Shown in pieces: positions 1-8,191 of a stretch of DNA of 64,000 nt (positions are counted from its first letter, which is position 1; each line of letters starts with the position of its first letter). Below the pieces are notes generated by a model. That model was given only the letters and a program-made list of their open reading frames with translations, did not search any database and was not told the origin of the DNA. The stretch spans positions 1 through 64,000 of the forward strand of contig CAYNPO010000002.1 in assembly GCA_964399165.1 (NCBI GenBank). Direction: 5' to 3'. Both the position numbers and the translations under genes were made by a program. Source of the stretch: UBA6144 sp964399165 (GTDB taxonomy: Bacteria > Bdellovibrionota > Bacteriovoracia > Bacteriovoracales > Bacteriovoracaceae).

Positions 1-105
1 GCTGAGCAGAATTAACCGGGAAGTTTCTGGTGCTCCGAAAGAGGGGCCAGGGTCAGACCGGACGACATCGAAGCTTTCTATGAAGAATGCCTACAAGATC
101 CAACG

Positions 106-681
106 ATGCGCCCTTTTTATGGGGAAATCAGACAAGAGTCACTCAACAGCGCCGTCAGACTAGGTAATGATCGAAGAATGATTAGTAGGCAGAAAGCTGA
201 AGACAAGCACAAAGAGATCGTTTCACAGCGGCTAAACGAGAATATGTTTCTGACATTCGGAGAAGCAATCTTTGCAATTCTACTTCTAACAGGAAGAACG
301 CCCGCGAATTTTAGAGCCTTTCCAGAGAGTCTTGAGTACCTCATCGGCAATAAAAGGATAGGTGCCCATGAGCTAAAGGCGATCATGGGTTTTGAAGGTT
401 TGGTGAATGAACTTAACGCCGCTAAGGGGCATAAGTTCTCGAAGCAAGATTACAGTTCACGAAAATTCCAGCGGCATGCCTCAACGATGGGTGATTCAAT
501 TCATTTCACCGTCATGCCCTTAGTTGATCTTTTCACATGCGATAGCGGCTTTTTCCAATTTCTTAACACATGCCCTTCTTTTGAAAGGTACCGTCATAAG
601 GTGCTTACATCCTCTAGCCAGAGTTTTTTCGAAAGAGCTGCATCTATTCTTCAGACTAATTCTAAAAATAGGACCGAATAG
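106..681 (+). CDS. Hypothetical island protein, possibly 5'-truncated
   Basis: A 191-residue protein of unknown function with no recognised motif. A hydrophobic stretch near residues 50-62 is too short to call a membrane segment confidently. The reading frame stays open upstream of this ATG back to position 16, where a stop (13-15) closes it, and the translated upstream part (PDDIEAFYEECLQDP) reads like real protein. No ATG, GTG or TTG lies in that extension. Either the gene lost its 5' end by recombination, or translation really begins at 106. It shares the low GC of the restriction-modification genes and points the same way as the endonuclease, 174 bases ahead of it. Function unknown; it could be an accessory of the island. 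Confidence 0.5.
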   Translation: MRPFYGEIRQESLNSAVRLGNDRRMISRQKAEDKHKEIVSQRLNENMFLTFGEAIFAILLLTGRTPANFRAFPESLEYLIGNKRIGAHELKAIMGFEGLVNELNAAKGHKFSKQDYSSRKFQRHASTMGDSIHFTVMPLVDLFTCDSGFFQFLNTCPSFERYRHKVLTSSSQSFFERAASILQTNSKNRTE

Positions 682-855
682 GTTGCCTTAAGCTCCAGCT
701 ACAGAACCTACGACTCAAAACGCACCGAGTCAATATATCTAGTACACATACTAGAATCTCGCCTTAGATGCTCACGCAGTAATCGCAATGGCTTGTGTTT
801 GCTGTTGAAGTAAATTCTTAAACCTTTAGAATCAAGTATGTAACAAGGAAGTTGC

Positions 856-1743
856 ATGCGCCTAAAAGATGTAAAAAACCCTAATTCAATCATAACTGCG
901 ATTGACACCAATATTCGATTTCCTGAAATTGTCGAAACGCTTAAGCAAAAGTACAGCAAGGATATTGATCTATTCATTTCATTGATTAACCTCTCTCAGA
1001 GTTCAGCCGATCTCCTTGCTAGGGTTAGGAGTGGCGATTTGACCTCAGATCAAAGAATGTCGCTGCTGAAGATGTTTCGGAGATGCGTCTCGCCAGTACT
1101 TGATACTGAGATGACAAAGAAAATTAGCAAAGTTAAGACAGAGGACCTAGTTAAAAACTATGGTGATTCATTCAAAGAAATTGGATTGCTTAAAAAGCAG
1201 TTTGGAAAAATTTCAGATGACGAAAAAGGAACGCTTGCGTGTTTAATTGGTGAATACGACTCCAGAGGTAAAAGCGGATACGTTCTAACGGAATACTTTT
1301 TCAACTGGTTCAACAAGAAGATGGGAGAAGAGTTCGAGATCGCGGGGCCGACTGGCGCGGGTAGAGACTTACAACTAAATAAGTACTTCGAAGACTTTGA
1401 ACACAATTTCCCATGTGATTTTGTTATCCATGAGCGTAAGACAAAAAAACTGTGTGCGGTTGGTTTTGCGCGATATGACTCCACTCGCGGCGGTGCACAG
1501 TCAGATGATCGAACAGGTGGAAATTCTGACAAAGTGTCAAAAGCTAAAGAGTACTGCGCAAAGAAGAAGATAAATTTTAAAATTGTCTTTTTAGCCGATG
1601 GTCCAGGCCTCGCCCATAAAGACACTTGGGAGGAGGCGTGCAAGCTGGATCATGCCTGGGGTGACAACATTAGGGTTGTCACCCTGAAGACTTCAGAAGA
1701 ACAGATTACGAAAAAATGGCTGGTTCAGTGGCCAGCTTCATAA
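856..1743 (+). CDS. Predicted type II restriction endonuclease
   Basis: A 295-residue protein that I read as the nuclease partner of the adjacent methyltransferase, mainly from context. The C-terminal half has a stretch (about residues 190-225) with an acidic residue in CDFVI, then AVGFARYDSTRGGAQ and DDRTGG, which resembles the catalytic region of some type II enzymes. The classical E-x-K second half of a PD-(D/E)xK site is not obvious: the expected strand reads VGFAR. A good ribosome-binding site (AAGGAAG, 4 bases before ATG) supports this start. The gene converges on the methyltransferase and their 3' ends overlap by 38 bases. Recognition site unknown. It could also be another island nuclease or effector. 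Confidence 0.6.
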   Translation: MRLKDVKNPNSIITAIDTNIRFPEIVETLKQKYSKDIDLFISLINLSQSSADLLARVRSGDLTSDQRMSLLKMFRRCVSPVLDTEMTKKISKVKTEDLVKNYGDSFKEIGLLKKQFGKISDDEKGTLACLIGEYDSRGKSGYVLTEYFFNWFNKKMGEEFEIAGPTGAGRDLQLNKYFEDFEHNFPCDFVIHERKTKKLCAVGFARYDSTRGGAQSDDRTGGNSDKVSKAKEYCAKKKINFKIVFLADGPGLAHKDTWEEACKLDHAWGDNIRVVTLKTSEEQITKKWLVQWPAS

Positions 1744-3034
1744 CCTCATCCTTATGAAGCTCAAATGTCGATCGCTCAATGAATAAATTCAAGTTTGAGA
1801 CTGGCTTAGATGTTTCAAGAAGGTTCGGCTGAGATACCTTTTTGTTCACATAGTCTCCCATTTCATTTACTCCAATTTTGAATCTGTTCAATACAGTGTG
1901 AGCCGCCATGAATGACTCGTCGATACCTATGAACCTACGTCCTAAGTCAGCCGCTGCATGCAATGTCGTTCCTGATCCGCAAAATGGATCAAGCACGAGG
2001 TCTCCAGGGTTTGAACTTGCCTGAACAATTAGTTTAAGCATGTCAAAATTCTTTTCAGTGGGATACCCCGTTATCTTAATTGATTGGTGATAAGCGTCCC
2101 TGAAGTCATGCCAGTAATCCGTCATAGGCAACATTTTGGATTCTGTTAGGTAAACTTTCCTTCTCGGATTCCCTGTTTTTGACCAATGGATATCTCCATT
2201 TTTATCAAACTCATCCAACTTACTTGGCTGAAATTGCCAGTGCTTCCCAGGTGGCGGCATCATGCCTTTCCATTCTTTTCCTGTTTCACCATTTCGAGTG
2301 CCAGGCGCGTGTATAGGAACTAGTTTATAGCGGCCTTTTTTGTCTTGTTTTGGATACTCTTTATCAAGCCATTCCTTCTCAGGAAGTACCCCAGGCTGAT
2401 TCCAAATGTAGCTACCCGACTTTGTATAAAACAAAATGTAATCGTTCAGATTTCCATACTGGTTTTTCGTAAAGTTTTTGGAGCTACACTTTCTTCTAGT
2501 AATCATGTTCCTGAAATTTGCTTGTCCAAAAATTTCATCCATTAAAATTTTCAGGTGAAAAACCATTTGATGGCCTATGTGAACATAGATTGACCCATCA
2601 TTATCCAAAACCTCTCTAAGCAATACCAATCGCCGTCTCATAAACTCAATGTAAGACGACAAGTCGGAGCTATCCTCATATGCATGCATATGTGATCTTG
2701 TCTGGAACCCCATTCCCGTCCCATAGGGGGGATCAAGATAGATCAGTTTGAATTTCTTATTTTGAATTTTTAGGTTTGAGAGCGCTAAAAGATTGTCTGA
2801 CAAAACAAACGAATCATCTTCGATCGTACTCGTCGAAGTATTCTTTTTTGAACCTGCCTTTACATAAACCGACTTGTTCAGAGTCAGTATATCGGCTTCA
2901 GGCATCTTGCCTGAGTAGCTGAGAGCAACTCTTTGACCTACAGGTAAATCAGTAACACCTGAAGAAGTTTCAATTCTTTTAGCTGTCCTAGATAAAGGGC
3001 TTAGTCTTTCATTGTTTGTAATTCCAGTAGCCAT
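1706..3034 (-). CDS. Beta-class DNA adenine methyltransferase
   Basis: A 442-residue SAM-dependent DNA methyltransferase of the N6-adenine/N4-cytosine family. The catalytic motif IV, DPPYGTG, lies near residue 101, ahead of the SAM-binding motif I (DPFCGSGTT, about residue 350, followed by GRRFIGID). This IV-before-I order defines the beta class, and DPPY suggests an adenine target. The variable region between them should contain the target-recognition part. An AAGGAG site 6-7 bases before the ATG supports the start. It would protect host DNA from the convergent nuclease. A promoter and a palindrome directly upstream suggest controlled expression. Exact sequence specificity cannot be read from the protein. 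Confidence 0.93.
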   Translation of the reverse strand: MATGITNNERLSPLSRTAKRIETSSGVTDLPVGQRVALSYSGKMPEADILTLNKSVYVKAGSKKNTSTSTIEDDSFVLSDNLLALSNLKIQNKKFKLIYLDPPYGTGMGFQTRSHMHAYEDSSDLSSYIEFMRRRLVLLREVLDNDGSIYVHIGHQMVFHLKILMDEIFGQANFRNMITRRKCSSKNFTKNQYGNLNDYILFYTKSGSYIWNQPGVLPEKEWLDKEYPKQDKKGRYKLVPIHAPGTRNGETGKEWKGMMPPPGKHWQFQPSKLDEFDKNGDIHWSKTGNPRRKVYLTESKMLPMTDYWHDFRDAYHQSIKITGYPTEKNFDMLKLIVQASSNPGDLVLDPFCGSGTTLHAAADLGRRFIGIDESFMAAHTVLNRFKIGVNEMGDYVNKKVSQPNLLETSKPVSNLNLFIERSTFELHKDEVMKLATEPAIFS

Positions 3035-3046
3035 GCTTTTCTCCTT

Positions 3047-3061
3047 GGTAACCTGGTTACC
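3047..3061. promoter_or_regulatory. Operator-like palindrome before the methyltransferase
   Basis: A perfect 15-base inverted repeat, GGTAACC T GGTTACC, sits between the predicted transcription start and the ribosome-binding site of the methyltransferase gene. A protein bound here would block transcription or early elongation. Each arm also matches the degenerate sequence GGTNACC, so the site could instead be two copies of the enzyme's own target, allowing self-regulation; that reading is speculative. Confidence 0.55.
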
Positions 3062-3070
3062 ATTTTAAAA

Positions 3071-3099
3071 ATAGTAAGTTCTCGGTAAGCTCTTGTAAA
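3071..3099 (-). promoter_or_regulatory. Sigma-70-type promoter of the methyltransferase
   Basis: Read on the minus strand: -35 TTTACA (3099-3094), a 17-base spacer, -10 TACTAT (3076-3071). The predicted transcription start near 3064 falls just before the palindrome at 3061-3047, and the leader of about 30 bases contains AAGGAG. Confidence 0.6.
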
Positions 3100-3325
3100 C
3101 AGAAGAGTTGCCGTCAACTTTCTGACGAACACTGAATCAAATGCGAGTACTCGTAAAGAAATAAGAGGCTTTGAGCAGAGAAGATTCAATATGCAAACAA
3201 AAACTAATGACGATGCCACTACACCAAGTAAAACGCTTTAGCAGTAAACCCCTAGAAGACATGCATTTCGAAACTCCCACACTCGGGCGCACCATCTCCT
3301 TTACCCCTTTCGGCCCCTGACTACC

Positions 3326-3769
3326 TCACTTCCCGTCTTCGTCACTGCAAGCACGGGCGGCAGTATTGGCGCCAGCCACGCTATGGCCCGCTGAAGTCAG
3401 TGATGAATGGGTCGCGCCCGCCACGGCGCCGGCGGCGGCTCCACCAACAAATGCGGCCACCATCTTGGTGGCAAACGTGTCGTCGCCACACAGGACCACC
3501 TTCATTTGATGTTTCTCTGCCTTCCTCACGATCTGCTTTAGCGCTTCTCGCTTCGAGCTCTCGACGGCAAACGAAAACCTGATTTCGCAAATGCCAACGT
3601 CAGGCTCTTTCTCCCAGCAAGCTTGCAACTCGCACCAGCGGGGACAGACCTGCCCCAAAATTTTTTGGATTCTGTCCTTTTGCCCTGGATCCATTTCCTT
3701 TCTGGGCGCCTGGTGGGCACATGAAGAAGCCAAAATGAGAGCTCCCACCAGCATAAAGAGTCGTTCCAC
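3326..3769 (-). CDS. Small lipoprotein with glycine-zipper segment
   Basis: A 147-residue protein with a lipoprotein signal (hydrophobic stretch ending in LILASSC, Cys at about residue 17). It should be exported and lipid-anchored. Residues about 105-122 (FVGGAAAGAVAGA) form a glycine/alanine-rich segment of the glycine-zipper kind that can insert in or pack against membranes. Four further cysteines (CPRWCELQAC and later) may form disulfides. It is the first high-GC gene after the island and lies alone, 58 bases from the end of the ligase gene downstream in coordinates. Function unknown. Confidence 0.75.
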   Translation of the reverse strand: MERLFMLVGALILASSCAHQAPRKEMDPGQKDRIQKILGQVCPRWCELQACWEKEPDVGICEIRFSFAVESSKREALKQIVRKAEKHQMKVVLCGDDTFATKMVAAFVGGAAAGAVAGATHSSLTSAGHSVAGANTAARACSDEDGK

Positions 3770-3826
3770 TATTACCTCCCATCGTCTCTTATTTCGAAGC
3801 CTGCAAAGTCTCTTTGTGTACTCTCT

Positions 3827-4945
3827 TTAGACATCGGGGGTCATTTCCCCGACCAGGTGCCTGGCCACGTCACGGATGTCTCCATTGGCCTCGTAAGCTT
3901 GCCGTTGTCTGCGATAGGAAGTGTTGCCTTCCGCAAGTGAAGTCATCGTCTCACAGAAATCGTCGTACCCATGCTGGTCGATGTAAGGCCTCAGGCGCCC
4001 CATCCACAATTTCACCAGGTCCGGAACTGAGGCATTCACTCCTTCACAGGAGACGATCAAGTCGGCTTCGACACCGTGGCGTGAGGCCCGCCATTTGTTC
4101 TCCCTCATCCACCAATCCGGCAAGTGGGGACGGGTCTCCCCTGCCTTGATGCGGGCCAAGTGGTACGCGGCCAAGCAATGGATGAAGGCCACCAGGGCGG
4201 TGTTTTCCCGGAGGGCGGGCATGCCGTCGCAGATGCGGATTTCCAGCGTCCCATAATCGGGGCTCGGGCGCAGGTCCCACCATACGTCTTTCAGGGAGCG
4301 GATGGATCTCGCCTTGGTCAGCACGTGGACGAGGTTCTCGAAGTCTCCCCAGCTGTGCATTTGGCAAGGGTGTCCCCCCGTGGGGATGGCCTCGAAAATG
4401 GTGGTCCGTGAGGAGGCGAGGCCGGTCTCGATGCCCTCCCAAAAAGGCGAACTCGCCGAAAGGGCCAAGAGCAGCGGCAGCTCGTGGTTCATCTCGTTCA
4501 TGAGGGCGATGCACTGGGCGCCACTCTCAACACCGATGTGCACATGCATGCCGAAGATGATCAGCCGCCGGGAGATGAACTGATTTCGGTCGATGAGCTC
4601 CTGGTATCGAGGGAGCGGGAAAACTTTCCTCTCCCAGTGCTTGGCAAAGGGATGGGTGCCCGAACACGCTAGGTGAAGGCCTAATCCCCCGGCAGCTTTC
4701 CGCAGGGTACTGAGATGCTCCGCCAACTCCCGCTGGGCCTGGTGGGCGTCTTGGCAGATGCCGGTTTTGATTTCCACCATGCTTTGCATGACTTCGGGAA
4801 CGATGTTGGGGTGTTCGCCGATGGCGGCCAGCACCTCGATGGCGCGAGGAGCGAGGTCGAAGGTCTCTGGGTCGATGAGCTGCAGTTCGAGCTCCACACC
4901 CAAAGTGAGCGGCGCAGAGGGGGTGAACTTAATGGCCTGGGACAA
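3827..4945 (-). CDS. ybdK: YbdK-type carboxylate-amine ligase (GCS2 family)
   Basis: A 372-residue ATP-grasp-like ligase of the glutamate-cysteine ligase 2 family. E. coli YbdK has weak gamma-glutamylcysteine ligase activity, and the true substrate of many members is not established. Family signatures are present: TLGVELELQLID at the N-terminus, EVMQSMVEIKTGICQ near residue 52, the FGMHVHIGV segment near residue 130, and the C-terminal ANGDIRDVARHL region. The start is a TTG preceded by an AGGGTAGG stretch and overlaps the end of the CLC gene by 17 bases, so the two are probably cotranscribed and translationally coupled. No functional link with chloride transport is obvious. Confidence 0.9.
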   Translation of the reverse strand: MSQAIKFTPSAPLTLGVELELQLIDPETFDLAPRAIEVLAAIGEHPNIVPEVMQSMVEIKTGICQDAHQAQRELAEHLSTLRKAAGGLGLHLACSGTHPFAKHWERKVFPLPRYQELIDRNQFISRRLIIFGMHVHIGVESGAQCIALMNEMNHELPLLLALSASSPFWEGIETGLASSRTTIFEAIPTGGHPCQMHSWGDFENLVHVLTKARSIRSLKDVWWDLRPSPDYGTLEIRICDGMPALRENTALVAFIHCLAAYHLARIKAGETRPHLPDWWMRENKWRASRHGVEADLIVSCEGVNASVPDLVKLWMGRLRPYIDQHGYDDFCETMTSLAEGNTSYRRQRQAYEANGDIRDVARHLVGEMTPDV

Positions 4946-6239
4946 CGCCTACCCTTTGAAAATAGGTTTCCTTCATTAATTCATAGAATGAGTGTTTGCT
5001 GACCATCTTGGCGGCGGTGGTGGCAACCAGGGCCGCCAGCATTAGGGGGAAAATGATGGAGTGCCGGTCGGTCATTTCTAGCACCAGGATAAAAGCCGTG
5101 AAGGGGGCCCGGGTGACGCCGGTGAGGAAAGCGGTCATGCCCAGCAAGACGAAGAGGTTCGTGTCCGGGACGCCGGCTAGCTCCGCCAACAACTGTCCCA
5201 GAGTCGCCCCACCCGCCAAGGAAGGGGCGAAGATGCCGCCGGCGCCGCCGCAGAGGTAACTCAGCATCGGCGCCACGAACCGCAGGGCCGGCAGGTGCCA
5301 TTCCATGGGCTCCTTGGTGAAGAGAAGCCGCAGGATGAGCTCCTTCCCCGAACCCGCAAAATCGATGTCGATGAACACGATCATGCAAGCGGTGATGGCG
5401 CCAGCCCCCACCGCCAACCACGCCAGGGCGCGGGGGGTGCGGAACAAGCGAAGGCGGGCCTGGGACAATCGGAACAGGCCTTGCCCGAAGAGCGCACCGG
5501 CCCCACCGCAAGCCCCCGCGGTGAAAAGCGCGAACGGTAGCCAGCGCAGCGCCAGAGGAGGGACGATAGGATAACCCAGGTAAAGGTACGGCCCCAGCAC
5601 CATCTGGGAAGAAAATCCCGCGATGATGACCGCCGCGATGAGGGAGGTCTTGAACTTATTGATGTGCTGTGTGGCCAATTCCTCGATGGCGTAAACCAGC
5701 CCTCCTAAGGGCGTGTTGAATGCGGCGGCCAGTCCAGCGGCGGCACCGGTTACTACCCAGATGTCGGGCTTCACGTACTGACGGACAAAGTTAATTCTCT
5801 TGGACACGACGTAGAAGAGGGAGGCAGAAACCTGAATCGTGGGTCCTTCCCTGCCAACGGCACCACCACCCAGAAGGCATGCTAGCGCGCTGAGGATCTT
5901 CACGCAGGTCAAGCGCAGGCCGAGGAAACGTTCCACGCGAGCATCATCGGAATTGGCTTGCAGGGCGTCCACGCTCGCCATGACCTGGGGAATGCCGCTC
6001 CCTTTGGCTTCGGGTGCCCAGTAATAAACCAAGGCCCACGAAGCCAGGAAGAGAGCGGGGGCCAATCCGAGGAAAACGTACGGGTGCTGTAGGATTAGGG
6101 CATGAGAGGCGCGCTCGGCCCACGTCACCCCCTGGGCGAAAAACACCGCTACCAACCCCGTGAGGCAAGCAGTCCCCCAGTAGGGCCACTTGTGGAGCAT
6201 CAGGTAATCAAAGACGAGCTGCCGGTCCAGTTTTTTCAC
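4929..6239 (-). CDS. clcA: CLC-type chloride/proton antiporter
   Basis: A 436-residue inner-membrane ClC protein with many hydrophobic helices. The anion-pathway signatures are all visible: GSGIPQV (residue about 79), GREGPTIQ carrying the gating glutamate (about 128), and GGIFAPSLA (about 335). The EE pair in AIEELATQH matches the internal proton glutamate of exchangers, favouring a Cl-/H+ antiporter over a passive channel. The chosen start is a GTG without a clear ribosome-binding site, so a slightly later ATG (MLHKWPYWG) is possible. It is the first gene of a two-gene unit with the ligase. Such antiporters often serve acid resistance or charge balance. Confidence 0.93.
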   Translation of the reverse strand: MKKLDRQLVFDYLMLHKWPYWGTACLTGLVAVFFAQGVTWAERASHALILQHPYVFLGLAPALFLASWALVYYWAPEAKGSGIPQVMASVDALQANSDDARVERFLGLRLTCVKILSALACLLGGGAVGREGPTIQVSASLFYVVSKRINFVRQYVKPDIWVVTGAAAGLAAAFNTPLGGLVYAIEELATQHINKFKTSLIAAVIIAGFSSQMVLGPYLYLGYPIVPPLALRWLPFALFTAGACGGAGALFGQGLFRLSQARLRLFRTPRALAWLAVGAGAITACMIVFIDIDFAGSGKELILRLLFTKEPMEWHLPALRFVAPMLSYLCGGAGGIFAPSLAGGATLGQLLAELAGVPDTNLFVLLGMTAFLTGVTRAPFTAFILVLEMTDRHSIIFPLMLAALVATTAAKMVSKHSFYELMKETYFQRVGVVPGH

Positions 6240-6312
6240 TCAGGGCATGGTGGCCTCATCGGCACCATCTGTCATTACACCCCAAGTAAGGCCGAACCTG
6301 CCTCGAGGATGT

Positions 6313-6663
6313 TCACATTTTGGGGAGTGGCAGGCACTCCATCACCTCGACGCTGGTCCCGGGAAAGATAGAAAAGTGGGGGTGTCCTTCGAAGAGGTGG
6401 GCCGCGGCTTCATGGGATTCCGCTCGCACGATGGTGTAAGCGGCCATGGCGTTGCGCACGTCGGACACTCCGGATGGATCGATCTTCTTCGTTTTGCCCA
6501 AGGGCGCGCCGTGGCTGATGATAGCGGCGTGGTTTTGCTCCCCCCACCTCGCCCAAGCCTCCATGCCCGCCCTTTCCCTCTCCCGCCGTGTTTGCTCGTC
6601 CAGGGAGTTCCAGGCCCCCATTTTTTCCGGAGTGCCCAGGTAAATGGCCATGAACTCCTTCAT
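6313..6663 (-). CDS. YCII-related small protein
   Basis: A 116-residue protein of the YCII/DGPF type, a small ferredoxin-like fold found alone or next to sigma factors and detox enzymes. It begins MKEFMAIYLGTPEKM and ends with a conserved-looking AHLFEGHPHFSIFPGTSVEVMEC, typical of the family's last strand with its His-containing loop. The start overlaps the preceding SRPBCC stop codon (ATGA), so it is the last gene of the TetR-headed operon. The enzymatic role of most YCII proteins is unknown. Confidence 0.8.
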   Translation of the reverse strand: MKEFMAIYLGTPEKMGAWNSLDEQTRRERERAGMEAWARWGEQNHAAIISHGAPLGKTKKIDPSGVSDVRNAMAAYTIVRAESHEAAAHLFEGHPHFSIFPGTSVEVMECLPLPKM

Positions 6664-7079
6664 CCGGCCACCTTGCTCTCGGCGTACTTCTTGAAATTGT
6701 CAAGGATGGCCTGCCATCCGCCTTGTTGCATCTCCAGTGAGTGAGTGCCCTCGGCGTCGAAGGTGGTGGTGACCTTGGTCTTTCCCCCCTCGCTCTCAAA
6801 GACGGTGACCGCGCGGCGACCATCGCCCATGGTATAGGCGATCTTTTGTTGGGCGACGACTTCGTCGTACACGGCCTCGAAATCGAAACCGAAGCTGCCG
6901 TCCTTCGCCTCCATCCGCGAGCAGAGCTTACCGCCCACGCGGAGGTCGTTCTCCGCTCGGGGGCATTGCCAATCGTCGGAAGCGAAGTTCCATTGGGTGA
7001 TGTGCTGGGGGGCAGTCCAGAACTCCCAAACGGTTTGGGGTGGAGCGGCCACAATGGTTCCTACGGTAATCTTAGTCAT
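6660..7079 (-). CDS. SRPBCC (AHSA1-like) ligand-binding protein
   Basis: A 139-residue START/Bet v 1-like protein of the AHSA1 group. The pattern VAAPPQTVWEFWTAPQHITQWN at the start and GGWQAILDNFKKYAE at the end is diagnostic: these proteins wrap a hydrophobic cavity and bind or transform small lipophilic compounds. Its ribosome-binding site (AAAGGA) is good. It follows the GST gene by 10 bases and overlaps the YCII gene, and is the second SRPBCC protein of this operon. The ligand is unknown; the company of a GST suggests a xenobiotic or stress-derived electrophile. Confidence 0.85.
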   Translation of the reverse strand: MTKITVGTIVAAPPQTVWEFWTAPQHITQWNFASDDWQCPRAENDLRVGGKLCSRMEAKDGSFGFDFEAVYDEVVAQQKIAYTMGDGRRAVTVFESEGGKTKVTTTFDAEGTHSLEMQQGGWQAILDNFKKYAESKVAG

Positions 7080-7089
7080 GACTTGTCCT

Positions 7090-7722
7090 TTATTTGTTTT
7101 CGTAGAGTTTCACGTGCTCGACCAGGGCGCGCTGGAACGCCGGACGGGCCTCGTTTCTTGCCACATAGCTGGCCAGGTTAGGGTGCTCACCCAGAAGTCC
7201 CATAAAAAGGGCCGTTTTAAGCACGGTGGTCATGATGATCTCGGCGATGCCGAACTCCCCCGAAAAATACTCATCGTCTCCCAGCGCCTTCGCCACCACC
7301 TGAAGTTTCTCCGAAGCGATCTGTTTCGCCCGCGACTTGGTGCCCTCCGAAGCGTCCGGGTCCTGAAAGTTCAGCATGAAATAGTGGAACATATAGGGCT
7401 CTACCGAGTTCAAGGCGGCAAACAGCCAGCTGAAGGCCTGGGCCCGTTCGCTCTCGCCCGCCGGGAGAAGCCGGCCGTGCTTCAAAGCTAGATGCAACAG
7501 AATAGCCCCCGATTCGAACATGCACAGTCCGTCGGACTCGAAGTACGGCACTTGCCCGAAGGGTTGCTTTTCCCTGTAAGGATCTTTTTTGGTCTCCGGA
7601 TGCGGGTAGCGCACCTCCTGGTATGGCAGGCCCAGCTCCTCGTGGGCCCAGCGCACGCGTAGCTCGCGCACCAGGCCCTTGGTCATCTCCGGGATGCCGG
7701 TGAAGACGCTGAAGCGGTTCAT
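7090..7722 (-). CDS. Glutathione S-transferase-like protein
   Basis: A 210-residue cytosolic GST-type protein. The N-terminal thioredoxin-like domain is shown by LGLPYQEVRYP, then KQPFGQVPYFESDGLCMFESGAILLHLA, where the cis-Pro of QVPY and the ES pair form the glutathione site. The helical C-terminal domain ends in ARNEARPAFQRALVEH. The start at 7722 (MNRFSVFTG) gives a 4-base ATGA overlap with the upstream SRPBCC gene. The longer reading frame upstream only covers the other gene in another frame. It probably conjugates or reduces electrophiles as part of the TetR-controlled operon. Confidence 0.9.
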   Translation of the reverse strand: MNRFSVFTGIPEMTKGLVRELRVRWAHEELGLPYQEVRYPHPETKKDPYREKQPFGQVPYFESDGLCMFESGAILLHLALKHGRLLPAGESERAQAFSWLFAALNSVEPYMFHYFMLNFQDPDASEGTKSRAKQIASEKLQVVAKALGDDEYFSGEFGIAEIIMTTVLKTALFMGLLGEHPNLASYVARNEARPAFQRALVEHVKLYENK

Positions 7723-8165
7723 TGGTTGATCTCTGGCTCGACCAGCTGGGCGAGTTTCACCAAGGATTCTTGCCATCCGAGGTAGCACATCTCCGCCGGA
7801 ATCACCGAAGGAATGTCTTCCTGCCTAATGGTGAGCTCGGTGCCGCAAGCGACCTCACGGAAAGCCACGGTCACCGTCATCTCGCCGGGCAAGTTGGGAT
7901 CGTCGAACTTGTCCTTGTACACGAGGAGTTCATTGGACTTGATAGTGGTGAAGGTGCCGGTCCAAGAGTGCTTCCCCCCGTTGGTGAAGTTGGTGAAGGA
8001 CATTTGGTAGGTACCACCCACCTTGAAGTCAAAGGACTGCACGCTGCAAATGAAGCCGAACGGAGGCAGCCAAGTAGCCTTGGCGGCGGGGTCCGTGAAA
8101 GCGCGGTAGACGCGGGACACGGGGGCCTTGAGGACGCGGTGGAGGTTCACGGTGTTGTTCGACAT
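7719..8165 (-). CDS. SRPBCC (AHSA1-like) ligand-binding protein
   Basis: A 148-residue AHSA1/SRPBCC protein: LHRVLKAPVSRVYRAFTDPAAKATWLPP at the start and MCYLGWQESLVKLAQLVEPEI at the end fit the family closely. It is the first structural gene after the TetR regulator, 26 bases downstream, with an AGGAG site ahead of its ATG, and overlaps the GST gene by 4 bases. It differs clearly from the second SRPBCC protein in the same operon, so the two are probably not interchangeable. Ligand unknown. Confidence 0.85.
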   Translation of the reverse strand: MSNNTVNLHRVLKAPVSRVYRAFTDPAAKATWLPPFGFICSVQSFDFKVGGTYQMSFTNFTNGGKHSWTGTFTTIKSNELLVYKDKFDDPNLPGEMTVTVAFREVACGTELTIRQEDIPSVIPAEMCYLGWQESLVKLAQLVEPEINQ

Positions 8166-8191
8166 GCATTTCTCCTGGGAGGAAGGATGGC

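Larger units (their letters stand above)
1..3280. other. AT-rich genomic island with restriction-modification genes
   Basis: This stretch is visibly AT-richer than everything to its right and uses A/T-ending codons freely, while genes from about 3.3 kb on use mostly G/C-ending codons. It holds three genes: a hypothetical gene, a predicted restriction endonuclease and a DNA methyltransferase. Composition and content point to recent horizontal acquisition. No integrase, transposase or clear att repeat is visible. The left end lies outside the window, and the right end is placed only by the composition change near 3250-3280. Confidence 0.7.

Noticed and set aside
3001..3219. Small minus-strand frame upstream of the methyltransferase
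   Set aside because: It overlaps the promoter, palindrome and start of the methyltransferase and reads like chance coding.
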